Source: Marasmius tenuissimus
Lineage: Eukaryota > Basidiomycota > Agaricomycetes > Agaricales > Marasmiaceae
Length of the DNA: 64,000 nucleotides
NCBI GenBank assembly: GCA_029532415.1
Contig: JAQOTA010000023.1
Span: forward strand, 124,001 to 188,000
Direction of reading: 5' to 3'
Under the pieces are notes generated by a model. The model saw nothing but the letters and a program-made list of their open reading frames with translations, ran no database searches and was not told where the DNA came from. A program made the translations under genes and the position numbers. Positions 10,487 through 21,652 of this stretch are shown here, in pieces. Each line of letters begins with the position of its first letter. Positions within the stretch are counted from its first letter, which is position 1.

Positions 10487-12241
10487 ATGTCCATACCAGC
10501 GATGAACGTCCCAGAAGAGCTTACTACAGACTTGACAGCCCCTCCTACAGTCCAAGGGATAGCGAATACACTCGCTGGGGCTTCGTTGAACGAGTGAGTT
10601 GCAGCTACGATCGGGAATTTCATTTCAGCGTACCTCAACGTTAGATACTCGTCTAGTGCTTCTACTTCTGCGACCTCCAACACCGAACCTTCTGAAGCTA
10701 CGCGAACTACCTCTAAGGCTGCGAATGAGCAGATTGTCACCCCCTGGGACGTCCAAGGATCCGTCAGCCAGGACGGCCAACAACAAGCCATCGACTACGA
10801 CAAGTTAATACAACAGTTTGGGACGAAGAGGGTTGACAGTGCGCTCCTGGAAAGATTCGAGAAATTAACGGGGAAGAAGCCACACATATTCTTGAGAAGA
10901 GGGATGTTCTTTTCGCATCGGTGCGTCTACGGAAATTCATCTCAGGTTTGAGCTTGATTCTCATCCATACATCAATCCAGTGAGTTTGACAAGATCCTCG
11001 ATCGTTATGAGCAAGGGAAGCCGTTCTTCTTGTATACTGGGCGGGGGCCTAGCAGCGACAGTATGCATCTGGGGCATATGGTTCCCTTCGTCTTCACAAA
11101 GTGCGCCAGCCTCGCTTTCTGCTCCAACGCGCTCTTGCCTTATACTTTCGCGATTGTAGATGGCTTCAGGATGTGTTCGAAGCTCCCCTTGTTATCCAGC
11201 TGACAGGTACGTGGTTTAGCCACGTCTACTCTCATTCACGCGTAAATCTCGGACTCTGCGATTATAGATGACGAGAAATTCCTGTTTAAACACGAACTCA
11301 AGGTCGATCAAACCAAAGGCTTTTCACGGCAAAACGCGAAGGATATAATCGCCTGTGGTTTCGATCTGAACAAAACGTTCATATTCAGCAATTACGATTT
11401 TGTTGGCGGAGCTTTCTACGAGAACGTTTCGAAGATATCAAGGCAGATCACGTACAGTCAGGCAAAGGCAACCTTTGGATTCACTGATTCGTGAGTGTCT
11501 TCATATCACACGTTCAGGCCTCCTAAGGAACCACTGACACCCTCCAAAAGTGATAACATTGGGAAAATTCATTTTGCTGCCATCCAAGCTGCCCCATCCT
11601 TCTCCAACTCCTTCCCACAAATCTTCGGCACCCAGTCAAATATCCCTACCCTCATTCCCTGCGCTATCGATCAGGATCCCTACTTCCGACTCACTAGAGA
11701 TGTCGCGCAGAAGCTCAAATACCCCAAACCCACCTTGATTCATTCCAAATTCTTCCCCGCCCTACAAGGCCCGCAAACCAAGATGAGCGCCAGTGACCCG
11801 AATAGCAGTATCTTCATGACCGATACGAAGGGTCAGATTAAGAACAAAATCAATCGACATGGGTTCTCTGGAGGTCAGGAAACAGAGGAAGAGCACCGAA
11901 GACTCGGAGGAAACACGGAAGTAGACGTTGCGTATCAGTATCTGACGTTCTTCTTGGAAGACGACGAGGATTTGGAGAAAACGGGCGAGGAATACCGCGC
12001 TGGACGTCTTTTGACAGGGCAGCTGAAAGCACGGTGTATTGAGCTCTTGCAGACTTTCGTCGGTGAATTCCAGGAGGTCCGTTTACCTTTTGATTGACTC
12101 TTTTTCGTGCGGGGAAACTGACCTGTCATTGTACAATAGCGGAGAGCTAAGATCACTGATAAGGATGTCGACGCGTTTATGGACAAGTCGAGGAAGATTG
12201 ACCCTTCCGTTGGCAAAGCCAAGCCCGCCCCCACGGCGTGA
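10487..12241 (+). CDS. WRS1: Tryptophanyl-tRNA synthetase, cytosolic
   Basis: Seven exons (10487-10593, 10645-10920, 10981-11100, 11160-11206, 11268-11490, 11551-12076, 12140-12241) give 466 aa, near the yeast enzyme's length. It charges tRNA-Trp with tryptophan for cytosolic translation. Class I signatures are clear: the HIGH-like [14 protein letters not shown] and the KMSKS-like KMSAS within [12 protein letters not shown]. The segment [28 protein letters not shown] and the region [20 protein letters not shown] are characteristic of eukaryotic TrpRS. The N-terminal 60 residues are Ser/Thr-rich and poorly conserved, with no mitochondrial presequence apparent. The ATG at 10487 has a good context (TCCACCATGT). 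Confidence 0.96.
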
Positions 12242-12877
12242 CTAGGCTACACTTCGTGTACATATAATAGCCTAACAAACGGTAGATCAAGACATGAAGC
12301 ATCAGTGCAGCACTGAACAGCTGGGACCGTCACGAATGACAATTCTCGATGAAGGCTCCTGCGCTGCACATTTTGGCAGGCAATCGCTCCATAGGGCATC
12401 AGCATTTGGAGATTAAGCCAAGAAATTGTATGAGAGCACACAGTGAGAAACAGTCCGTCGGAATAGGAATGGGGCTGTGGGAAATCAAACATGATTGAGT
12501 TCGGAGGTTCTCTTTCATCTCGGGGTAGCATCTGGACTCCAACTAGACTCAGGCTCAACTCAGGCTTCTTCTTTGAAACAACTCGGCAATCGTCTCGATT
12601 TCGAACTTCACATCGATTGTACTTCAATTCGACACATCGCAACTGATACTTTGCCTACAGTTCTAATTTGGCAATGCCACCAGTCGCAAATTCGAGCAAG
12701 TTCGATGTCATCTTCTGCTGAAAGCCAACAAGGAAGCACAGGGCAAGGGAACTCCGAGGGAGAATATAAAAGACTCGGGATCTTGCGCGAGAAACTGAGG
12801 TGTCTCAGGCCTTGTTCAGGCCATTCACGGTCGAGCCACCATTCCCCCTAGGCCTCTCTCAGTCTACAACGGCCACC
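12242..12877. other. Intergenic, no gene seen
   Basis: Spacer between the tryptophanyl-tRNA synthetase and the next F-box gene. Short frames on both strands (up to about 130 codons) have no recognisable domain. GAGAATATAAAAGAC near 12760 is a plausible TATA box for the gene starting at 12878. Confidence 0.55.
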
Positions 12878-14494
12878 ATGGCTACTCAGTCGAAGTTGCA
12901 ACTACTCGACCTTCCAAACGAGAATTTGCTCGGAATTCTAGCTTATATCTCGCCATTCGACTTGATCACTTTCCGACAGGTGCGTTACCTAGCTGACAGT
13001 CACTCATGCCTTGGAATAAACCTACCTTTCAAAGACATGCAAAAGAGCTCGCGACTTGACTCGAAAACCCTCCCTATGGATGGAGATTGCGCGTATGCGC
13101 TCTCCATTTCTTCCTCGTCGCCCTCTGGAGTCGTTTGATGACGTCGAACTCGAACGTCACCTGGTCCTGGATGAAAATTGGGAAAGATCGTCTCCTCGAG
13201 TTAGGCCATCGCGTTTCATCGCACTGGAAAGTCCGTTCGATAACGGTCTTCGGGACAAGCAGCTACTGCAGGGGAGATATCTGTTCATAGCCTCTCATTC
13301 ATCTCTCGTCCTTTACGACTTGGAACTCAGACTGGGGGCTGAATGCCAAGAACCCATATTTCACCTATCTGAACCACGATGCAGATATTTCTTCCCCAGC
13401 CGACGAATAGCAATTGGCATAAGTGACTCTTACGCGGACATCCACATTCCGATGATCAAGCGAAAGTATCCAACACACGACTCAGTGTACGTTCGCCTTT
13501 GCTGCGATTTTCGATTCCGATCTGATAGCGTCCGCTCACCCCGTAGGATAATCTGGCGCCTCCAACCATCTCAGAAACCTCATTTGCTTCAAGTCGCCGA
13601 CCTTTCCGCCCCACCTGCAGTTGACATTCCCGACGTCTGCATCTCGAATGGCTTGCTGTTTTCCGATCAAGGAAGGACAGCTGATGATCCTGGACTCATC
13701 CCCACAATCTACGACATTGCGTCACAAAAGACATACCGCTTCCCCGACGCTACCGCAAGTAGTGACCATTTGAAACCTTGTTCTACTCAATGACCTTGTC
13801 TCTCTGTTAGACGAATATTTGGTACGCTCATAACCAACACTATATCGAATATCTACCAGAGATCAACACCATTCTCGTAACACACACGAACGAAAGGGGA
13901 GGTTGGACCAATCCGCCCCAAAACACAAGTCCTACGTTCGTTGCGTATTCCTATCCTCCACCAGGGAACCAGGAGACCCTTACCCAGACACATTTGAATC
14001 GCGTCGCTTTTCCGGGGCTTTTCTCGGAGCCAAGGGTCATAAGGCACCAGAGGATTGTTTCGCCATCGGGGGCTCCCGCGACGGAGTTTTCCCTCGTGGC
14101 AGTCTTCACCAGAGGTATCGATGGCCAACCTGAGCCCATCGACGTACGGTTTTTCGCCGTCCTCCTACCTGTGGACACTCCTGACATCACTTTCGATGTC
14201 ACTAGTATGATCCCTAACCAGAGTCCCGGGAGCGAAAGCCGAAGGTTGACACTCTCGCATGGATTAACGGTCACTTCGAACAATACCGGAAGGGCAAGGG
14301 TGGTCTTAAGTAGCCATCGCCTTGGACTGATGGGAGGCTCTGGCGATATAGCTCTGTTCAAGGTTGGACGCGATGGTCGGGTGAGTAGCCCTGCCACTCT
14401 TGCTTCGAGTGGGAGCGACTACCTGTTTGATGGATTCCGAGGGCGTTTGGTCTGCGTATATGCTTCTCACTTGGAGATCTTTGACTTTGTCTGA
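12878..14494 (+). CDS. F-box protein
   Basis: Four exons (12878-12979, 13035-13486, 13547-13754, 13811-14494) give 481 aa. The F-box is at the very N-terminus (LLDLPNENLLGILAYISPFD, LITFRQ) and continues after the first intron as TCKRARDLTRKPSLWMEIAR. That is the usual agaricomycete pattern, in which the F-box is followed by SLW and a short helix. The remaining 400 residues contain beta-rich stretches (GRYLFIASHSSLVLYDL, IWYAHNQHYIEYLPE, LVCVYASHLEIFDFV) reminiscent of propeller-like blades in fungal F-box proteins, without a clear repeat consensus. The last intron (13755-13810) has a GC donor (GCAAGT) and no GT alternative keeps the frame. It is probably an SCF substrate adaptor of unknown target. 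Confidence 0.82.
13755..13810 (+). other. GC-AG intron in the F-box gene
   Basis: The exon ends GACGCTACC, then GCAAGTAGTG, and the acceptor is CTCTGTTAG. Only this phase joins ...FPDAT to TNIWYAHNQH; the nearby GT dinucleotides give the wrong phase. Confidence 0.7.
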
Positions 14495-14709
14495 TTTCGA
14501 GAATTCGGCGGACATACACGTAAATTTGTCCGTCTTAGTTTTATTCACTTCGTCGAGGGTTTACCCAGTTACAAGATTTTATCCCTTCATTCTCCACCCT
14601 TTTAGTATATAAACTACGAAGTACTCTATTCCGGAAACACGAAGGGCCTGAACATACTTTAGCATCTACATATATGGGTCGTGAAGTTTGCAAACGCGAC
14701 ACTGACATT

Positions 14710-15792
14710 CTAAGTGGCACTCAGAGCATCATCCTTCCCTCCATCCGTCGTCTTCGACCAATCGAACAAACTTTTTGGTACTCCGCATCGAGCTGTATGC
14801 CAGTTGTCCAACGCATCCAGGGCTGCTGAACCCCAATCGAAGGTTTCGTGTTCCTCCTTAGCTTCCCGGGGACAATCCACGAATACGACCAGTGACTCAT
14901 TATATTCTTGGATAAATCCCGATTCCACTGACTTCTCGATAAGTTGGCGGAAGGGTTCGTAGAACCCAAGGACGTTGATTAGGACCACGGCTAATGGAGG
15001 TTATTGTTGAGCATGGACTCTGGGACGAGGATCAGAGTAACGTACGTTTGTCGTGAATCCCTAACTGAGTCCATGTTATTGCCTCGCAGACCTGTACATA
15101 TGTTTTGAGTCGTGTACGGTGATTCCGTGAATTGCCCATGCGCACCTCCTCAAAGGTTCCATATCCGCCAGGTAAGCCAATAAAACCGCAAGATCGCCGG
15201 GCCATTTCAACCTTTCGCGTATGCATTGACGGTACGAGGATCTGTAACCATTCAGGAGCAAGTCAGACTTGTGCGAGGAGATTTGATAGTAGCTCAGGTC
15301 CTAACCGTTTGAAACTACATCCAATACAATCATCAGTATTCTCCATTGCTATCCAAGATGACGGAACACGCACCTTCTCATCGTCAGGTTCCAATTCCAC
15401 TAATGCAGACTTTTCGTCTAGAGCAGGCTGTTCAACTTTCTCTTGTTCACCTCCAGCAGCTACCATCGCAACTGGTATGATCCCAGTCACACGTCCTCCA
15501 CCAGCAACGACAGCTCGAGAAACTGCACCCATAAGTCCCTTGTTTCCACCTCCATAGACCAAACGACGGTCGGATTTTGCGAGTGCTGTTCCGATGGCTG
15601 GTAGAGCAGCATAATATCAGTCAAGACTCGAGAAATGGAAGAATTGAAGTGATGACCAGGATGTGGGAACTGAGATTCAGAAGAAGCGATCGCTCGATTT
15701 GGTTACTCACAAGTTGCCGCTTTGAGGTAGGCTGGCTCACTCCCAGTCGATGAACCACAGTATACTGTTACTGAGTTGGTACTGCGAGTCAT
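14710..15792 (-). CDS. LOG-family protein (cytokinin-riboside-monophosphate phosphoribohydrolase-like), copy 1
   Basis: Exons on the minus strand: 15711-15792, 15374-15597, microexon 15306-15314, 15146-15241, 15046-15091 and 14710-14990, giving 245 aa. Family hallmarks are all visible: [10 protein letters not shown] at the start, [12 protein letters not shown] (nucleotide-binding glycine motif), [11 protein letters not shown] (catalytic Arg region) and [10 protein letters not shown] (PGGxGTxxE). LOG enzymes release ribose 5-phosphate from nucleoside monophosphates such as cytokinin precursors; 'lysine decarboxylase' labels for this family are misnomers. The C-terminal part ([12 protein letters not shown]) is typical of fungal members. 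The 9-nt microexon (FQT) is inferred from phase and from the matching 15-nt exon in copy 2. Skipping it would also keep the frame. Confidence 0.88.
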
Positions 15793-15998
15793 TGGAAATA
15801 AAAGATGGCGAATGGAGGTCTACTGTATGGAGGTTCACAAAAAGGAAGAATTGGATATCATGACTCGTGCTGGGTCGAGATGACTACATAATGATCATGC
15901 CTGAAGCAAAGGAGCTCCGTATTCAATGTCATATCCGGGCCCGACATTTGTATGAGTGGTCACTGGTGAAAGTACGCGGTACGACTTTACGATGAGTG

Positions 15999-17047
15999 TC
16001 AGTAGCCGGAGACGGGATTGCCCTTCTCCCTTTCACACAAACTCCAGTTGTAAGTAGGCCTGGGTAAACAACATCTCTTCTCGTGCCATCTATCTAGCGC
16101 ACCCAAAGCAGCAAGCCCCCAATCGAACGTCTCATGCTGATCCATGTCTTCCGGGCCATCAACGAATACGACTAGTGATTCGTTATGAGGCTCAACAAAA
16201 CCAGCTTCTATTGCCGCTTTGATTTGTTGCTTCAGGGAGTCGTAAAAGCCCAAAACGTTGATAACGACGATCGCTGTGAAATGGGAATGTCACAGTTAGC
16301 AAGTGAGAGAGATGCTAGCATATGAACGAACGTTTAGTCTGAATCCCGATTTGTGTCCAAGTCGTTGCTTCGAAAACCTAGTCATGAAGGGATGGGAGGG
16401 TTGGTCGAGCAACAGAGAATGGACGAGCGCAAAGCACACACTTCATCATAGGTCCCAAACCCTCCGGGAAGAGTCACGAAGCCGGATGATCTTGTGGACA
16501 TCAAGAGCTTCCGGGCATGCAAACTGTTGACGACAATCTGGAATGAAACCAAAAGATCAGTAATACCGAAGACACTGGAAGTAAACCTCTTCACTGTCTC
16601 TGTCTCCGGCTAATACAATAGAATCATCAAGTTAACACACGGTCATGTAGCATATACGTTGCTTGGGTGCGCACCTCCCTCTTCGATATCTCATACTTGC
16701 GTTCCGGATGTATCGCTTTCTCTGGCGCTTTCTCGCCCTCCCCACCATTCTCCATGAAAGGGCGAAGAGTGATACCGGTCACTTTCCCTCCTTCTGCGAG
16801 CACGGATCGAGACACCGCTCCCATGAGGCCCTGGGTGCCTCCACCGTAGACTAATGGTCGCTGGGCTTTGGCTAAAGCTTTCCCTAGCGCTATAGTTAGG
16901 TGAAATACGCCCGGTCAGTGACGGAAGCAACGACAAAGATGCGAGCTTACATTCTGCTGCCCCTACATATGCAATACGATTCCCTGTAGATGAACCACAA
17001 TATACTGCAACAGCTTGTTCTGAGTTCTGCGTCATGGGTAGTGTCAT
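15999..17047 (-). CDS. LOG-family protein, copy 2
   Basis: Exons on the minus strand: 16951-17047, 16675-16889, microexon 16595-16609, 16442-16537, 16332-16377 and 15999-16273, giving 247 aa (243 aa if the internal Met of MTQNS is used). Motifs match copy 1: [32 protein letters not shown] and LPGGFGTYDE. Exon number, the 96- and 46-nt exons and all phases are the same as in copy 1, so the pair is a tandem duplication. The middle microexon encodes PETET. The predicted role is nucleoside-monophosphate phosphoribohydrolase as for copy 1. The two sequences have diverged enough that substrate preference may differ. Confidence 0.88.
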
Positions 17048-18697
17048 GATTCCGATTCAAACGAGAGATGAAGATGAAGATGAAGAATGAATGGTTTCTC
17101 CTGACGGGGCGGTTCTTGAAGCGAAAGTTGAGCTAGGGATATAAGTATTGCACGCATTGCGTCCAACGTGTCTTCCCGTCATGTATGAATACATAATAGC
17201 TTCACGGCTTCAGGAGTAGGGTTGTGTCAGTGGTAGGATTCAATGGGCGCCCGAATCGCTATGCTGTGATTCATCGGGTTTCAAGCATCGTTCACGTTCG
17301 TACACGCTGGAGTTGTGCTGTAGGCCGACACGATCTCCGAGAGATTCTGGTTAGTTGCTGTGGTAAAATGTTGAACATTCAACTTCGTCCAACAAGGTTC
17401 GCATGTCATGGTCGGGGAACCTTATCTTCCGATTTGACCTAATTTTAACTAGCGATTGACGTGACAAGGCAAAGCAGACTCACTTGCAGAATGCTAGTGT
17501 TTTGAGTTTACCTAGAAGGGGATCCGACTTTAGCGGGTTTGGTCGTTCTCCCATGCCACTGCCGAAAGAGAAGATGGTGCCATGCTCTAGCTAGAGGTCG
17601 AATGAAGGTAGTCTCATACACATACAGCAAGTAAAGTGGGTGGAGGGTAACATTAACGGCCGATGCCAAAGGATGCTCGATTTGGTGATGGTCAAGAGAG
17701 GTCGCGAGCATCATTTTCTTGAAATCCTTCTAGGTAACTTATTCCCACAGGGGTCTTTGTCCTTCTGAGTTCTCAACCACCACCTGTCGACATGCCATGA
17801 CCTCTGAGATATTGCTCCTGACGCTAGGTATCCGTATGGGGCTTCGAATTATGCATCTCTGTTGCAAACTGCTACAATTTTCTGAACCCCCCAACCCCCC
17901 AAGTTCCTCCCGCGACATCTCTTGGGTCAAGAGCGTGGACATCGGATCGTTGAGAGTTACAGAACATCGGCTCATTGATTATCGCAGATCCTGTCGGGCT
18001 TCACATATAGTGGCACCAGAATATTGCACCACCCTTCTCTATTCTGAACCAAGCGTTTTACACAATTCAGATAGTCGATTTCCCCCGTCAACTGCGGAGT
18101 CAAGTTAAGTTAGGGCAATCCCGACTGACATTCGTAGAAACCGGTTTACGGGTACGCTCAACAGCCCAAGGGTGCATAAATGTTTATACCTGGCCTTATC
18201 ATGTATTACTCTCCTCAGAAATACACCTTCAAGGTGAAGTTACCACCAGGATTATGGTGCTGCTTGTTTCCTCAAGGGCGCCTGCACGCGTGCACTTCCT
18301 CACTTCTGGGAGGAGGGAAAGGATGATGCATGCGAGAAATGCCGTGTTTCTTCACATTTTAGGTTTTGGCAGATGCTCCAGAGGGCGTGGGCATCGTAAA
18401 GACCCGGACGGTGCAGAAAGTGGATCGCATCGGGGTGTTGCCCCCACAGACCCTCGGCTCATAGCTGCCAGCCAAACTCACAGGGAGGTCCAGCCCAAGG
18501 AAGTTGCAACGGTCGTCGCACAAGAATCTCAGAGTGGTTGCAACAGGTGAGACCCCCTTCCAGTGGCGAATGTCGTTGTGCTGAAGCGTTACCGACCTGC
18601 TAGCTCTTCGTCGTTGGCCCATCATCTCAACCACGTCGAGGTCAGCATTGACGACTTAGAGCCGACGCCTTCTCAGGACGAGAATGTCTCGAAGGAA
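17048..18697. other. Intergenic, no certain gene
   Basis: Upstream region of LOG copy 2 and of the kinase-like gene. Frames up to about 100 codons (for example 18254-18550 on plus and 18359-18634 on minus) overlap each other and have no domain signal. An additional 5' exon of the kinase-like gene may lie here, because its frame is open back to 18551. Confidence 0.45.
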
Positions 18698-20575
18698 ATG
18701 ATTACTCCGACGTGTCACTCGGCTTGGAAGTTGTGCGACGCTCCGAAGCAGTCGAACCCGTCGGGGTCGGCGAGCGAGCCCAATGAGAGGCTCGACGACG
18801 CAAATGTTGTTGACAACCGAGGTAGTGATTCAACCACGACATGCCAAGCCGCGGAGGCAGCTCGTCGCGAAGGCGACGGAAGGGCGATAAACTCACGGAT
18901 AGCAGGTCCGGCCAGCGTAGCACCGGACGACCTTCGAAACCAGGGGACAGAGGGGACAGAACCGGCGGTCACAAATACCACTAAGCAGTGGATCCAGTTT
19001 CTACCGAACGCCAGGCATGTTACTATTGACGGCAGTCCAAATCTCTCTAACGTCGCTGGCAATGTCACCAACAACTTCAACGACCACTCGCAGCACACCC
19101 ACAACATCTACGTTAACAGGCCCGACGATTCCGATGCGCCCAGGACAAGCCTCTTCGTGCCTATTCCTGTATATGTCTCCTCTCCATCCTGCGACTGCGG
19201 TCCACACCACCTCCCTTCCTTGTACCAATCCCCCCATGAACCTCTTCCTCACTATTCACCCCCGTCGGAGCCTACATCTGACCCTCCTCAGTACTCACCA
19301 GCACCTCCGGAGTATCCCACACTTTCACCCCTGCCCCATTGCTCTGACAAATCCATCACTGTTCTTAACAAACAGTCCAAGTCGACTCCACCGGGGGATT
19401 TCTCATTGCGTTTCAACAAGGAACACATCGGTGTCCCTCTCTCTCATCTGCCGGAGGCTGCTTCTCCGGTCCATCTACGTGCTGTTTCGGAGGCTACTCA
19501 GTCATCTCTTTTTGAGAAGTATGGCCGGCGTGGTCGTATCATTGTGTCGAGACCATGCGGTGTGGTTCGTGTAATTCAGGACCCATCGAAACACGACGGC
19601 ATCATCTATGCTGTCAAGGAAGTCTATCGAAAACACACACGGAAATCAAAAAGCAAACATAGGGAGAAGATCAACGCTGGCTATTGCGCTTGGAAAGCGT
19701 TGGATCATCCTAATATCGTCAAAACCTTCGATCTCGTTAATGAGAAGGGTCGGTACTACGAGGTAAGCACTCTCATTCGGAAAGTCGCCGGCTCGGCACG
19801 CTCACCAGCCCGATTTCTATCCTTCTAGATCATGGAGTATGCTCCATACACGCTATACGCGCTCGCCATCACAGGAAAGATGAGCCGTGCGGAGACATAC
19901 TGCATATTTCGTCAGATATGTGACGGCGTGGACTATTTACATTCGCGCGGCCTCACCCACGGGGACCTTCGACTGGAGAATTGCCTGATCAACCGGGATA
20001 ACGTGGTTAAAATCATCGACCTTGGTGCATCTACCACGTCCCACCGTCGTTCCAGAAAAAAGGGCGCTGTTGGGGTTGATGTCGATGAGGACCCTCGTAA
20101 AGTCGATATATGGAATGTCGGGGTCATGTTCGTACGTCTCATGCTGCGATGTCCCCACAGACTTTCGAAACTTCCTTATGATGTGGGGAAGGATTCTAGC
20201 TTTGGGACCTCCACGACTGTACGTTGGCTCGCCAAACCCCTGGGGTCTGAAGCTTCCGACGACATCAATTCAGCTTTATACCTCCTGCCACACGAGACCC
20301 GGCCCGCTCTTCGGCGCATGTTACAATCCGAACCGCGCAATCGTTGCTCTTTGAGCGATCTCTTGAATGGACGAGGGAAAGGAGGCAAACACGGCCGGAT
20401 CGTGAATGGACGCGATTCATCAGCCAAAGACCCGGACAACGGTGCCGGTGATCCTTGGTTGAAAGGCCTAGTATCGTGCTCGATGGGCAACGTCGATCCC
20501 GGTCATGTTCATTTACGACTTGCTACGGTCAACACTGGGGACTTTTGGGGGTCTTTTTCAATCGTGTTCATGTAA
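18698..20575 (+). CDS. HAL5/NPR1-like serine/threonine kinase, degenerate (probable pseudokinase)
   Basis: Exons 18698-19762 and 19829-20575. The first in-frame ATG gives 603 aa, but coding may extend upstream to 18564 (acceptor CTTCCAG). The kinase domain begins FEKYGRRGRI as in the fungal HAL5/NPR kinases that control plasma-membrane transporters. Kept features are AVKEVYRK (the ATP Lys), HGDLRLENCL (catalytic Asp but HGD for HRD, and Arg for Lys), IIDLG for DFG, and DIWNVGVMF. The glycine loop is lost (GRIIVSRPCGVVR) and the activation segment is about 20 residues short with no APE. Before it lies a Pro/Ser-rich region and an Asn-rich segment (HVTIDGSPNLSNVAGNVT, then NNF). A scaffolding or signalling role is more likely than catalysis, but weak activity cannot be excluded. 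Confidence 0.75.
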
Positions 20576-20782
20576 CTAGCTGGGTTCCAGAGTCTTACTT
20601 CACGGATAATTCAGTGTACACACAATTTGGAAATGCTTAGTACCGCCGACTATTGTAATGGCTGTTTTACATATATCCTAATAACTACATTGAATGCACT
20701 GTACCTTCCACACTGGTTGCATGACTAGTACTGACTTTTCCGACTCGGATGGCTGTTAATAGGTTGAAAAAAATCGATAGCT

Positions 20783-20875
20783 TGGACACATCCGGAATTG
20801 AACCGGAGACCTTTCGCATGTCACGCCTACACCAGGAATGCAAAGCGAACGTGATAACCCCTACACCATGTGCCC
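20783..20875 (-). tRNA. tRNA-Ala(TGC) with intron
   Basis: The minus strand folds as a complete tRNA. The acceptor stem is GGGCACA with TGTGTCC, including the G3:U70 pair that marks alanine tRNAs. The D arm starts at GTGTAGGGG, the anticodon stem is TTCGC/GCGAA, and the T arm is TCCGG-TTCAATT-CCGGA with A73. The anticodon loop TTTGCAT gives TGC, interrupted after position 37 by a 20-nt intron (20819-20838). It lies between the kinase-like gene and the TBP gene. Confidence 0.92.
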
Positions 20876-21652
20876 GTCGACAGTTCCAAGGCCACCATTG
20901 ATCCCCAGAGATGCATTCGCTTCTTATACTTGAGCTCCCGCTCAGTGCTTCTCCTTGCTTTTGCACGAGCAAGGCACACGTACAGAGGACCACCAGCGTC
21001 GGTTCAGAGCGTAGTCAAGAGCAGATGCTGAACGGCACTATGTTAATTTTCCGACGATTCAAAGTTCAAAACAACCTCATCTCATGGCAAGTTTTCGGTT
21101 CACAAATCGTTCTATATTCTTCATCTGAAGTAGGGTACCATAGAACAAACCGAAAAAAAAACTCCAAGTACCGTAGTACGTGCAAGAGAAAAAAAAAGAA
21201 AAACTAATGCGTGGTAATTGTATGTATTGCGTATGGATAGAGGTAGAGAAAATTGTATTGCTTGGATAGGTGGGGAGATGATGGTAATTGCTGCTAAAGA
21301 GAAGAACGAAGTAAAAGAAGCCCAAACACAGAGAGGATGGAAAAGAGGAAAGACAAGTAATACACAGAGAGTTCGTTTGAGGTGTCGTCGTCGGGAGGAG
21401 CCATTACTACTGGGAGTTTATTTTATAGAATGGGGGAGTCATCGTCAATGTCAAGGTCTAATCGCCACCGCATCAACCATCCGAGCCCAATAACCGTGCC
21501 AGCCGTAGTGAAGATGTGTGAAGGTATGGTTGCATAAAGGAATAATGATAACGTTGGAAAAGGGCGAACAAAAAAAGTAGGTCGGCGAGGTCGGGCAGGA
21601 AGGCTGAGAGGACGATGACGAAGAACATACAGGGCTTAAGGTCCTGAGGCGA
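20876..21652. other. Intergenic, 3' flank of the TBP gene
   Basis: No gene seen. It contains A-rich stretches near 21155-21200 on the plus strand (T-rich on the TBP sense strand), compatible with 3' untranslated and termination sequence of the minus-strand TBP gene. Confidence 0.5.
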
